In this document: piece after piece, positions 57,301 through 64,000 of the stretch
Layout of the letters: each line of letters begins with the position of its first letter
Position numbering within the stretch: position 1 is the first letter of the stretch
Source: Siphonodentalium dalli
Taxonomy: Eukaryota > Mollusca > Scaphopoda > Gadilida > Siphonodentaliidae
Direction of reading: 5' to 3'
Assembly: GCA_032622095.1 (NCBI GenBank)
Contig: CP136069.1
Span: 85,024,958 to 85,088,957, forward strand
Length of the DNA: 64,000 bases
The notes under the pieces: model-generated
What the model saw: the letters and a program-made list of their open reading frames with translations, nothing else
Database searches by the model: none
Told to the model about the DNA's origin: nothing
Translations under genes and position numbers: made by a program

Positions 57301-60300
57301 AAGTATACGTTGGGATAGTCTATAATTCATCTGGAGGGGTGTTCAGGAAATATGAGCAGATGACAACCAAACAAACAGATAATACAAGTGCAGCTGGATT
57401 CCTATGCTCAGAAAATAAAGTTCAACAAATGACCTATGGCCGTTTGTTGAACTTATAACTCAAGATTCCATGCATGTCAATGAGTATTTACCAAAGAAAG
57501 GGTTAACTTTTGTGCAGTGCAGTGACTAAACAGTATAACACTTGTTAATGATGTCTTAATGTTAACTACATTTTGTGTTTGTTTTGTTTACAGATTTATG
57601 TTCTTTGTGCGTTTAAACAATGTGATTCAATTAACATTGATAGCAGAGCGAGGTTACGATTCTCAGACATCTGGACCCAAAACCCAGGTCTGAGGATCAT
57701 AACCTTGATCGCTCGTTACCAATGTTAATTGGTTTTATTGTTTAAACACACCAAGAAAATAAAGAACATAAATCTGTAAATAAAAGATATACTAAATGTA
57801 GTTCATATTAAGACATAGACAACAATACCATTTATTGGACTCAAAATTAGTAATCAACCTGCTAATGTCCTAATTAAATGGGGAGCTTCTGGAAAAGGCA
57901 TATTCATGTGATATTCAATTTTGTAACAATTGTTTATGTGAAACATTTAGGTTCATATTAGATATGTTGTCATGCGAAAGAGAAATGATGAGATTGTTAA
58001 CTATGTTTTAATGTGAACTACATTTTGTATTTGTGTTCTTGGTGGGTTGAAAGGCACAGATGGCCTTCGTATATCTTATAATTTAGAAATAACAGTTACC
58101 AAATTATGAAAATTTCCCCAACAATATACTAATAGTATAGTATAATGATAGCTTGAATGCGATATTATCCACAAAACACACTTAGTGTGAGCCAGCATTT
58201 GTTTATATACAGCACATAAAAAGTGAGTGATAAGCAAAACACACATTTTAGGATTCATGGTGACCCATTCAACACTGAAATCTTGAGAGGCGAAGATTAG
58301 CGAGCGCTATACCAGTATGTTGTAAACAACTTGATGCATTTCCAACCAATGTTTAATAAGTGGGGTCTCCATGGTGTTGAGTGTTTTGCTTATCGCATAC
58401 TCTTTACACACTGTTTGTTTACATAAAAAGGCATTTGTTTACAAACACAGAGTACTAACAAGACAATAACGTGCAATTTACGAGATATTTATAATTGAAC
58501 TAAGAACAGAGTTTGTCAATAATATTATATAATATTCTTTCTGTTTATGGCAGTTTTAACGAATGTGACTATTTTAACAGCAACATCCACCACTAACGAT
58601 TTTCATATCTTTAACATATAAACAATTAACACTGAAGTTAAGTTTAAGCCTCAAGTAATTTTTAATGGAAGACGACTTACTGAAGGATTGACTTTGAGAT
58701 CGTAGCCGAACTGAGCTGGTCCTGCTTGGAATGATTTTAGGATAGTCTGTTTGTTAGGAAGTACAATCTGGACAGTCATTGGTTCGTGATGAACTAAAAG
58801 GAACACAAAATAATATTCAATATATACTTATATAGATTATCATAGATTGTAATACGACCCTGCCTAACTATGCTTAAAAGCCATGTTCTGATTGGCCAGT
58901 GGCCCGAGTTACCATGGCTATCTCGTTCCAGTTTTGTGGTACAATTCTACTTTTTCCGATTGTACCACGAAAAAAATCGGTTTATTCAGATCGCCGCACG
59001 CGACTTTTCCCGTCTTTTCTAACTCTGCGCAAACGGGGCATCAACGGAGTACACCCGCACCCGTAACCCTTTGAATTTTGCTACATCTTGACAATCTTGC
59101 GAATTTTCTAGCGATTTGTCGCTTGAAACCAGTTTGGTTGCCAATGAATATGGTCCAAATGATGTTATGGTATATTGATATATGTTACGACCAAAGAAAG
59201 TTACTTAATAAGTATATTAAATGACAAAATAAATACATCATTTCATGGGGCCGGGCTGTGCATTCGTTGATTCGAATCTCGATCATATTCGATATTTCGG
59301 AATCAAGTTGAAAATGAAAGCGTTTGTTCACCAGTACAGAAGGGGGATAAGATTAGTTTAGTAAACTAGATCATTTAGATCGCTTTGTGTAAGGAAAATG
59401 GTCCATAGTCGATGATCATATTCATGTTGTCCCAACGTTCAACACAGAAATGACCGCAATCGTATTTCCTGTACAATTTAAATGAAAGGCACGGGCGCCG
59501 CTGAAAACACATCGTTTTTTAGCCAATCACAACGATTATTTTCTAGAAGAGGTGCCTCGAAAAGTCAACGGGGGAATTTCATAACAAGACAAGATTACCG
59601 GAGAACTCCATGCAAAGAAATCGAGTACGCCCAATACGAATTACACCACGAAATGTTTTCTCACCTGAGACCGAAAAAGCGCAGTATTTCGTTGACTATT
59701 CAGTCGAATTGTGACCATAAACTTTCAGTCGTATTACAAAAGAAATAAATACACGGTGTATCGGTGTGTATGGTCAAGTTGTACCACAAAAAACTGATTG
59801 TAGGACTCCGCTACGCGTCGTCCTACAATCAGTTTTTTGTGGTACAACTTGACCATACACACCTCTACACCGTGTATTTATTTCTTAAATGTCTTATTTT
59901 GGACCATCGAAAGAATCCAAATTCCACAGTTTTTCTCTCAATGCCACAACTACCAAATGGCCACCCAATTCTTTGTGAACAAGAACAACCACCTCATTGT
60001 TTTAACAAGAAAACCACCGTGCATAATACACCTCTTGGCTTCTTTCAAATAGCATTTGAGAAAGATTCTATAACTTGGGTGTTGTTAGCCGAAAATGGTT
60101 TCAAACCTGCATACTAATTTCATTCTATTCAATCAACATTAACACAAGTCATCTCACCGATACAAAAAAATGCCCTGAAGAACAGTCTGTAACTCTGGTA
60201 AAAATTGGTGGACAGAATCCAAAAATGTAAGCCTGCATACCAAATGTTATTCCATTTGGTTAACATTAACTAAAGTTATCATCCGGAAACCAAGAAAACC

Positions 60301-62538
60301 CTAATTTCAAAGTCTAAAAAGGTCTGTAACTTTGGCGGACGGAACTCAAAATCAAATTGACTCATCTTTTATGGTTGTAATCCTGCATACCAAATTTCAT
60401 TCCATTCAGTTTCGGAAACCAAAATCTTATGAAACTGGGTAAAAAAGAAGGGATTTGGTCCAGTGTTCCAGATGATTAAATTGAACTGATTTGGACTTGT
60501 GAACTGTTCCATTCACTTACTTCAAACCACCTGTATTCAAGCCCCATTACTCCTCTACAGGCAGTATGTTTTAAAAACAAACCATATCTACCGACCCAAT
60601 ATTTTACGGGCCCCATCAGGGAAAACGCACCTATTTTTTTATGTCTTACAATCAGGGACTAGTCAAGATGTTTAAAATTGGGAGAGTTCACTTCTCCCTG
60701 TTTGGTTATTAGGAACAGGTGGACTGTTATCAAGGAGAAGTAACAATGGCTAAATTTCAATTTACACACCAACATCACCCTTTTATGATCCAATAATTAT
60801 TATGCAACACAAGAGCCCATTCATAAAACCATTGTGTTTGAGCACCATTATAGTCAGTACATTTACTTTATCCCTTCCATGACTGGAGCTTCCTGAAATT
60901 TTGCGAAAACCCTGTGCCAATGCATTCTCTTATATATGCCAGTCTCCCATAAGGAGCCTCGCATATATAAGAGAATACATTGGCCTAACAATATATACCT
61001 TGACCTTGTAAGCCAGTGCATTCTCTTATATACGAGGCTCCCTATGCGAGACTCGCATATTTAAGAGAATGCACTGGCGCATGATTTTTTATGTTGGACA
61101 AGCGCAGCTCCCATTATGAAAGCGTTAAATATACTGTTGGGTCATATGCACTTAAATGTGAGAGAGAAGTCACTTTTCCCTGGGACAAAAGAAGGGAAAA
61201 GTTGTACATAATAGGGACAAGATGCTTCCTAATTCACCCTCTAGGCCGGTCCCTGATTACAACGCATCCCCTTTTCTAACAGTCCAGTGAGGAAAAAACT
61301 TTCCTACCTTCATTTGCTTCTTGTTTGGAGAGCTCGATCATTTCTTGCATGAACCTCATGCCATCATCAGCATCAGCCGCATTGCGAGCTTCAGATGCTG
61401 TGTGTAGTAACTGTATCCTCCCGTCAGCCATCGTCATGATACGGATTCCCATGTGCTGTAACATTACCAGCTGCTCTTTGTTCCCCGCCACAAACTCAGC
61501 AGCTCGCAGTCGTGGTCTGTTACTGAAACATTCATTTTTTAAATATGTCAGTGTTCTTGTAAACAAACACCTTTGTTTCCCAAATTGCCTAAACAATCAA
61601 TTGCAAGTGTCAATGACACTGTAGCTCATCTTGGAGAGGGGATAATGTCATATATTAGAATCAATGGAGTGATAAGGATAAATAGGATGAAAAATATTAG
61701 CTGTTGTGCATGCTGAAGTATTTTATGATGCAAAGAGCAAAATCCGAGATGGCTGGCAGCTGCCATGTGTTTGATTGAATATTGTTCAAATTGGATAGCT
61801 CCCACCTAGAAGTGATCCAGAACATGGCTGAAATGTTAAAAACTTCTCAATATAGAAGGTTGAACCAGGGTGAGCCAAAGGATTTAGTCATAGAAAGAGT
61901 AGAATCCAAGATGGCTGCTGGCGATCATGTTTTTCAATGATAAAGTTTGGTTACGAGATGATCGGATGAAGGATGTGGTCTGCAGGGTAAAATCCAAGAT
62001 GGCAGGCAGCGGCAATGTTTTTCATCGAAAATCATTCAAATTTGATAGCTCCAATCTAGAGGTGATCTTAAACATGCCTGTAAATTTTCAAAACAATTCT
62101 CAAATAAATGCAGGCTGACAAGTCTTGTAAGAGGTTTAAGGGCAAGGTCTTGCTATAATGATTGATAAATATACAGGCCTTAAGATTCGACGAGAATCAC
62201 CGCATCGATTCTCGTAATGATTCTCTTTTCAATTTCAGTGCTTTATGATTAACTTGATTCAGCATTTGATTCTTGCAAAATTAAATGCATTTTGAGCCAT
62301 TATATGCAGCAACATACCTAACTTGTTGGTCCCTTTGTTTATGAACCAGCCCTTTTAGTTGTTCCCGGAGTGTTCCCGCATAAGTGATTGTATCAGGATG
62401 TCGATGCTTGATCAATGGACATGTGTTCTCAGGTCCCTCCTCGAAGTCATCTTCATCTTCGTCGAAGCTCATGTTATCCTGAATGAGATTCTCCACTGCT
62501 GACTGACTAGCATATTGAGAATATACCTCCTGATTCAC
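44315..62538 (-). CDS. EDEM3: EDEM3, C-terminal part (seven exons, 5' end outside window)
   Basis: The joined exons give 650 residues of an ER degradation-enhancing alpha-mannosidase-like protein 3, which acts in the ER lumen and helps send misfolded glycoproteins to ER-associated degradation by trimming mannose from their N-glycans. The order is: acidic linker with FDEDEDDFEEG, a block RPRLRAAEFVAGNKEQL.., the PA domain (about residues 150-290 of this part, with AGPAQFGYDL, GNCMFIDKARRIELAGAVGG and MSGDGKEDVNIPMVFL), and a long polar tail ending HDEL. EDEM3 is the EDEM with a PA domain and ER retrieval signal, which separates it from EDEM1 and EDEM2. All six introns are GT..AG and phases agree. 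The GH47 catalytic domain must lie beyond 64 kb on this strand. Confidence 0.95.
46263..46655. mobile_element. GCP element, core type 2, in EDEM3 intron
   Basis: Left module shortened (GGTCCCCAGAGGGTGAATTT then a deletion), type 2 core, right module AGAATGAGGTCCCCAGCGGG..TGGACCTCATTCTGCAAATG. It ends about 50 bases from the splice donor of the EDEM3 exon at 46706-46879. Confidence 0.8.
46706..46879 (-). CDS. EDEM3: EDEM3 exon, second half of PA domain
   Basis: 174 bases, acceptor TTGATTTTCAG, donor AG|GTGAGC. It reads (D)HNEGSDSEKQQLFAMSGDGK then EDVNIPMVFLYAKEG and ends IYTGR(G). The MxGDGK..IPM.F motif is typical of the EDEM3 PA domain. The exon starts and ends in phase 1, so its omission would keep the frame. 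An HCE-A copy starts about 41 bases upstream (on this strand) and a GCP copy about 50 bases downstream. Confidence 0.95.
47277..49355. mobile_element. hAT-type element (hAT-4), 2.1 kb, nested
   Basis: Ends CAGGGATGAAAGTGGCC and, on the other strand, CAGAGATGAAAGTGTTC. The 8-base flanks GTTATCGG at 47269-47276 and 49356-49363 are identical. A CAGRG start with an 8-bp duplication marks the hAT superfamily. It contains a 137-codon minus-strand frame (48321-48731), the longest non-repetitive frame in the window outside EDEM3. At about 49230-49305, next to the right end, a 'gagattccggatgggcttcag' word is duplicated beside a TA microsatellite. Confidence 0.9.
48321..48731 (-). pseudogene. Protein-like frame inside hAT-4, family unknown
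   Basis: 136 residues starting MLKTSSGWAWLQEKDNNRDF, then WLSVLDASMPVLYMLPALKL, KNLACSKKLTAPGKERKEKI and KTSLHLNMYSEILPLFKSFI. Composition and hydrophobic spacing look like real protein. No stop interrupts it, but it opens and closes without clear domain boundaries, so it is probably a remnant. Its position between the hAT ends suggests an element-encoded protein, but I cannot see the DDE, BED finger or dimerisation motifs of hAT transposase and do not name it as one. It is on the same strand as EDEM3 but does not fit that protein. Confidence 0.4.
50484..51252 (+). mobile_element. HCE-H repeat copy, nested in HCE-A
   Basis: The start AGAGGTGTGACTGTCCCAAT carries the palindrome GTCCCAATGGGAC (50498-50510). 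Three modules of about 180 bases each hold 'gggataactccac', 'gtcggacagacgtcataatc' and 'aggtgcac'. A GACGGACGGACGACGGAC tract leads to the terminal hairpin (51229-51252). The internal modules match 5185-5618. Confidence 0.8.
52140..53320. other. EDEM3 intron sequence, nothing recognised
   Basis: No exon, element end or repeat family found. AT-rich, with an A run at about 53190. Confidence 0.4.
53329..53374 (-). CDS. EDEM3: EDEM3 exon, middle of PA domain (46 bp)
   Basis: A very small exon with acceptor TTATTTCCAG and donor TCG|GTAAGT. It reads ARRIELAGAVGGIVI plus one base, which pairs with the next exon to make IVIDHNEG. It is the hydrophobic strand of the PA fold, where relatives have ..KAGAIGAIVIDN. 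Its length is not a multiple of three, so skipping it would shift the frame. Confidence 0.93.
53421..54757. mobile_element. hAT-type element (hAT-2 copy 2), in EDEM3 intron
   Basis: Ends CAGGGACCAGCCTAGA and GGCTGGTCCCTG; flanks AGTCAATC are identical at 53413-53420 and 54758-54765. It is 1337 bases. Subterminal 'ggcgaagtgg' and 'gggcgaagt' words are inverted at the two ends. Its interior holds a 136-bp tandem array. Its near end lies 47 bases upstream of the EDEM3 46-bp exon. Confidence 0.92.
53795..54260. repeat. 136-bp tandem repeat inside hAT-2
   Basis: The word GACTGGGGCTCAA recurs at 53924, 54060 and 54196, an exact period of 136, with 'aattgaagccacgtgtttcatataatcga' and 'tttaaaaccacgtgctatactgttgatga' in each unit. 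The units contain several CACGTG-like (ACCACGTGC, CCACGTGT) sites. Confidence 0.88.
54766..56685. other. EDEM3 intron sequence, nothing recognised
   Basis: I see no exon or classified element. The start (54793-54840, 'gagatgccgatcacaatcacc') may be a diverged HCE-A 5' end. Confidence 0.35.
56690..56809 (-). CDS. EDEM3: EDEM3 exon, first half of PA domain
   Basis: Exactly 40 codons, phase 0 at both ends, acceptor TTATTTCCCAG, donor AAG|GTAATG. It reads VEGHLVIANPIKGCESFSND then DQFNGKIVVLERGNCMFIDK. The 'GKIVV..RG.C.F..K' pattern is the conserved PA-domain core. Because the phases are equal, omission would delete 40 residues in frame. Confidence 0.95.
57545..57825. repeat. Foldback of about 280 bp in EDEM3 intron
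   Basis: The left arm ('aactacattttgtgtttg.. cagatttatgttctttgtgc.. caattaacattg.. gattctcagac') is repeated in reverse on the right ('gtctgaggatc.. ccaatgttaattgg.. cataaatctgtaaa.. ctaaatgtagtt'). A partial arm recurs at about 58005-58045. TTAACTACATT-type ends suggest a small inverted-repeat element, family unknown. Confidence 0.7.
58681..58793 (-). CDS. EDEM3: EDEM3 exon, start of PA domain
   Basis: 113 bases, acceptor TTCCTTTTAG, donor TCA|GTAAGT. It reads (V)HHEPMTVQIVLPNKQTILK then SFQAGPAQFGYDLKVNPS. The AGPAQFG.DL motif leads into the PA domain. It begins in phase 1 and ends in phase 0. Confidence 0.95.
58860..59740. other. EDEM3 intron sequence, mixed
   Basis: A 'tgtggtacaattctac.. 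ccgattgtaccacg' pair at about 58936-58970 is a small hairpin. The rest is slightly richer in CG than the surroundings and has an 88-codon plus-strand frame (59482-59748) that I do not recognise and do not call. Confidence 0.35.
59742..59884. repeat. Long near-perfect hairpin
   Basis: Arms of 65 bases (59742-59806 and 59820-59884) with two mismatches and a 13-base CG-rich loop, TCCGCTACGCGTC. The arm includes GTGTGTATGGTCAAGTTGTA. It has no obvious target duplication. Its arm shares 'ttgtggtaca' with the small hairpin at 58936, so the two may be related. Confidence 0.85.
60060..60440 (+). repeat. Diverged tandem modules
   Basis: Three units of about 120-140 bases share 'cctgcatac-aa-tt-attc-att' and 'aaag-tctgtaactctgg'. 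The style is that of the internal modules of the hairpin-capped families, but no (RGAC)n tract or end hairpin follows. Confidence 0.55.
60653..61255. mobile_element. hAT-type element (hAT-2 copy 3), degenerate
   Basis: Ends CAGGGACTAGTC and CTAGGCCGGTCCCTG with flanks CTTACAAT (60645-60652) and ATTACAAC (61256-61263), six of eight equal. Interior words 'acttctccctg' match hAT-2 copy 1. A TTAA-6 element is inserted in it. Its right end is about 50 bases from the EDEM3 exon at 61308-61522. Confidence 0.75.
60867..61128. mobile_element. TTAA-6 element, best copy, nested in hAT-2
   Basis: Left end TTTATCCCTTCCATGACTGG; right end CAGCTCCCATTATGAAAGCGTTAA. Two palindromes (CATTCTCTTATATATGCCAG.. 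and its partner at 61017-61076) lie between, with 'ggcctaacaatatataccttgacc' in the centre. CCCTTCC termini at TTAA-like sites suggest piggyBac; the left TTAA is mutated to TTTA. Confidence 0.75.
61308..61522 (-). CDS. EDEM3: EDEM3 exon between GH47 and PA domains
   Basis: 215 bases, acceptor AATGTTTCAG, donor GAAG|GTAGGA. It reads (S)NRPRLRAAEFVAGNKEQLVM, then LQHMGIRIMTMADGRIQLLH and MRFMQEMIELSKQEANE. The RPRLRAAEF block and the 'DGMRFMQEMIELS' helix are the region between the catalytic and PA domains. It begins in phase 2 and ends in phase 1. Confidence 0.94.
61690..62125 (+). mobile_element. HCE-I repeat copy in EDEM3 intron
   Basis: Three modules containing 'aatccaagatggc-g-cagc', 'catgtttttcaatgataa' and 'atagctcc-a-ctagaggtgatc' match 1345-1692. 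The end hairpin is absent, so this is a truncated copy. Confidence 0.6.
62318..62538 (-). CDS. EDEM3: EDEM3 exon, acidic linker (first exon in window)
   Basis: 221 bases, acceptor GATTCCTCAG, donor TTAG|GTATGT. It reads VNQEVYSQYASQSAVENLIQ, then DNMSFDEDEDDFEEGPENTC and TYAGTLREQLKGLVHKQRDQ. It has a run of acidic residues and lies after the catalytic domain. It begins in phase 0. No further exon could be found between here and the right edge. Confidence 0.9.
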
Positions 62539-62797
62539 CTGAGGAATCAAAGCACAGATTATGATGATAAGGACAAATTATGCCTATGACTACTAAATTT
62601 ATACGACCCAAGAGACTTTAGGGAATTTAGCGAAGACTCATTTATTAGATCTTACAAATCATGGATTTAACTATTATCAGGTCAGGCACATCATGAATTA
62701 AACTATTATAGTCATATTTAGCTATAATAGTTGGATGCGGATACCATCTCGGCATTTATTTCAACAGAAGTCGCTGGTTCGCTGAAATAGAGAAAGT

Positions 62798-62937
62798 CTA
62801 ACCTTTCATGATGGGAGCCTTGTATATATTAGAAAATGCACTGGCTCACAAGGTCAAGGTAAATATTGTATTCTGTTATATGGGTGACTCACATATATAA
62901 GAAAATGCATTGGCAGCTGCAGCCATGAAAGGGTTAA
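62798..62937. mobile_element. TTAA-6 element, short copy
   Basis: 140 bases from CTAACCTTTCATGATGGGAG to GCAGCCATGAAAGGGTTAA, with a reduced interior keeping 'aaaatgcactggctcacaaggtcaaggtaaatatt'. The ends are near complementary (ACCTTTCATG / CATGAAAGGGT). Confidence 0.75.
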
Positions 62938-62944
62938 AATATTT

Positions 62945-64000
62945 TTGTTGTTGAACTGTCATTTTGCTGAATGAAGTAAATCATGCTTACTTTTTAAGCA
63001 TTATCTTGGTTGCATGATTCATGCTGTTGGTGGCCAAATAGCAGGGTTACCGCCAGGCCGGCTGCGGGTCTGTCCCACGGACCCATTCCCCCCGTCGGTC
63101 GTTGCATGAAATCCCGCTCATACACAAATAAATGACGCTATTAAAAACTTATTCAGTCTTGTCTGTGTCGACAGGCTATATATCAAATAGCGACATTAGA
63201 TACAGCGTAATACATGTCGCGGTAACATCAAAGAATGCCGGACTGTTGAGTGCGGATATTTTTGTGCACGAGATTCCATGGATGAAACTACTCACGCTCG
63301 AAGACCCCTTGCTATCGTACGATTACATAATTGGATCAAAGACCCAATTGCTGATTTTTATGCACATGATTTTCGTGGATTGATGTTGATCATTTATCTT
63401 ATTGCTGTATTATCATTTGTTTTGAGTTCGATGTAAGTGAAGTTCCTGTAAAATACATGTGATTCTCTACGTGTGTTGATTATTATGCGTATATTGCCAT
63501 GCATACTTAACAAAATCTCAAAGTGATTTATTTCACAATAATACAGAACCTGTCACAAATCAGTCTTTATAGCGGGAATTCATAGCGACAACACCATTCA
63601 TTTGAGCCATATTACATGCATGGAAGATAAACACGAACACATACCCCCACCCCCACCCCCCCCCCCCCCCCCCCCAAATAAGGATATAAAGTCAAAGTAC
63701 GGTCAATAATATTTTCGTTGTCCCGCCTGAGTCCCCAAGCACAATCAACGACACACATGTTCACATTTCCCGCCAAAAACTCAATTATATTTTATAACAC
63801 GTTGGCTAAAACTGTTCTATAGCTGTGGTCATCAGTTGTTGGACTAATACAGACTATTGAACAAGCTACGCTTTCCGAGTGAAAGATTTTGCTACCATTC
63901 GTATTTCGCCGCTATAAATATATCCTGCATACAAACCCTGCAGTATGAGGTCACAGCGCACAAATAGTTTTACGATTGACAGAATATATAATCCTGTCAG
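62945..64000. other. Unassigned sequence, presumably EDEM3 intron
   Basis: I found no exon with plausible splice sites and EDEM3-like content. A 20-base C run is at 63656-63675. A CG-richer stretch at about 63040-63110 has 'ccggctgcgggtctgtcccacggaccc'. The 83-codon plus-strand frame at 63132-63383 is unrecognised. Confidence 0.4.

Noticed and set aside
59482-60117. Plus-strand frames of 88 and 117 codons opposite EDEM3
   Set aside because: They run across the long hairpin at 59742-59884 and the diverged tandem modules. There is no domain, and the frames lie within an EDEM3 intron.
62945-64000. A further EDEM3 exon with the end of the GH47 domain
   Set aside because: I searched the minus strand for a frame with acceptor and donor sites that ends in phase 0 and found none with EDEM3-like residues. 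The preceding exon must lie beyond the right edge.

Overview
This window is animal nuclear DNA, most likely from a marine bivalve mollusc. The evidence is a spliced, KDEL-receptor-type ER protein gene with invertebrate-like features, AT-rich sequence, recurrent TACATGTA-type words, (RGAC)n stretches and a very dense load of small DNA transposons. The species assignment is inference; the eukaryotic nature is direct, because seven coding exons join through GT..AG introns in consistent phase.

The only gene I can identify with confidence is on the minus strand of the right third. Exons at 62318-62538, 61308-61522, 58681-58793, 56690-56809, 53329-53374, 46706-46879 and 44315-45378 encode the C-terminal 650 residues of EDEM3, the ER-associated-degradation mannosidase-like protein. 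They hold the linker after the glycosyl hydrolase family 47 domain, the protease-associated (PA) domain, a long acidic and serine-rich tail, and a terminal HDEL retrieval signal. The start codon and the GH47 catalytic domain lie beyond the right edge.

The left two thirds (1-44 kb) show no convincing gene. They are a mosaic of interspersed elements that I group by termini and flanks: (1) hairpin-capped elements (HCE-A, -H, -I, -J) with internal repeated modules, usually a (RGAC)n tract and a 3'-terminal hairpin, at about 1-1.7, 5.2, 6.0-6.8, 11.2-13.2, 14.2, 36.2-36.8 and 46.9-52.0 kb; (2) nine copies of a TA-flanked, almost fully palindromic foldback (TAfb); (3) at least six TTAA-flanked families (TTAA-1 to -6), plus a 2-kb piggyBac-like element at 32040-34033 with a 13-bp inverted repeat and a short acidic relic reading frame; (4) hAT-type elements with 8-bp target duplications at 7.0, 34.9, 41.2, 47.3 and 53.4 kb, and a degenerate one at 60.7 kb; (5) a PIF/Harbinger-like element (40347-42253) flanked by TTA; (6) a modular family built from palindromes around GAGGTCCCCAGAGGGTGAAT (GCP). 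Several are nested, the best example being 46.9-52.0 kb, where one HCE-A copy holds both a 2.1-kb hAT element and an HCE-H copy inside an EDEM3 intron.

Other structures are a 0.9-kb minisatellite of 8- and 9-bp units (23819-24741), a large inverted duplication (3571-4400), several tandem duplications, and nine homopolymeric C or G runs of 12-20 bases. I saw no rRNA, convincing tRNA or CRISPR array. The most interesting signals are the arm-to-arm covariation of the TAfb palindromes, the shared architecture and stem-preserving substitutions of the hairpin-capped elements, and the crowding of the EDEM3 PA-domain exons by transposons.
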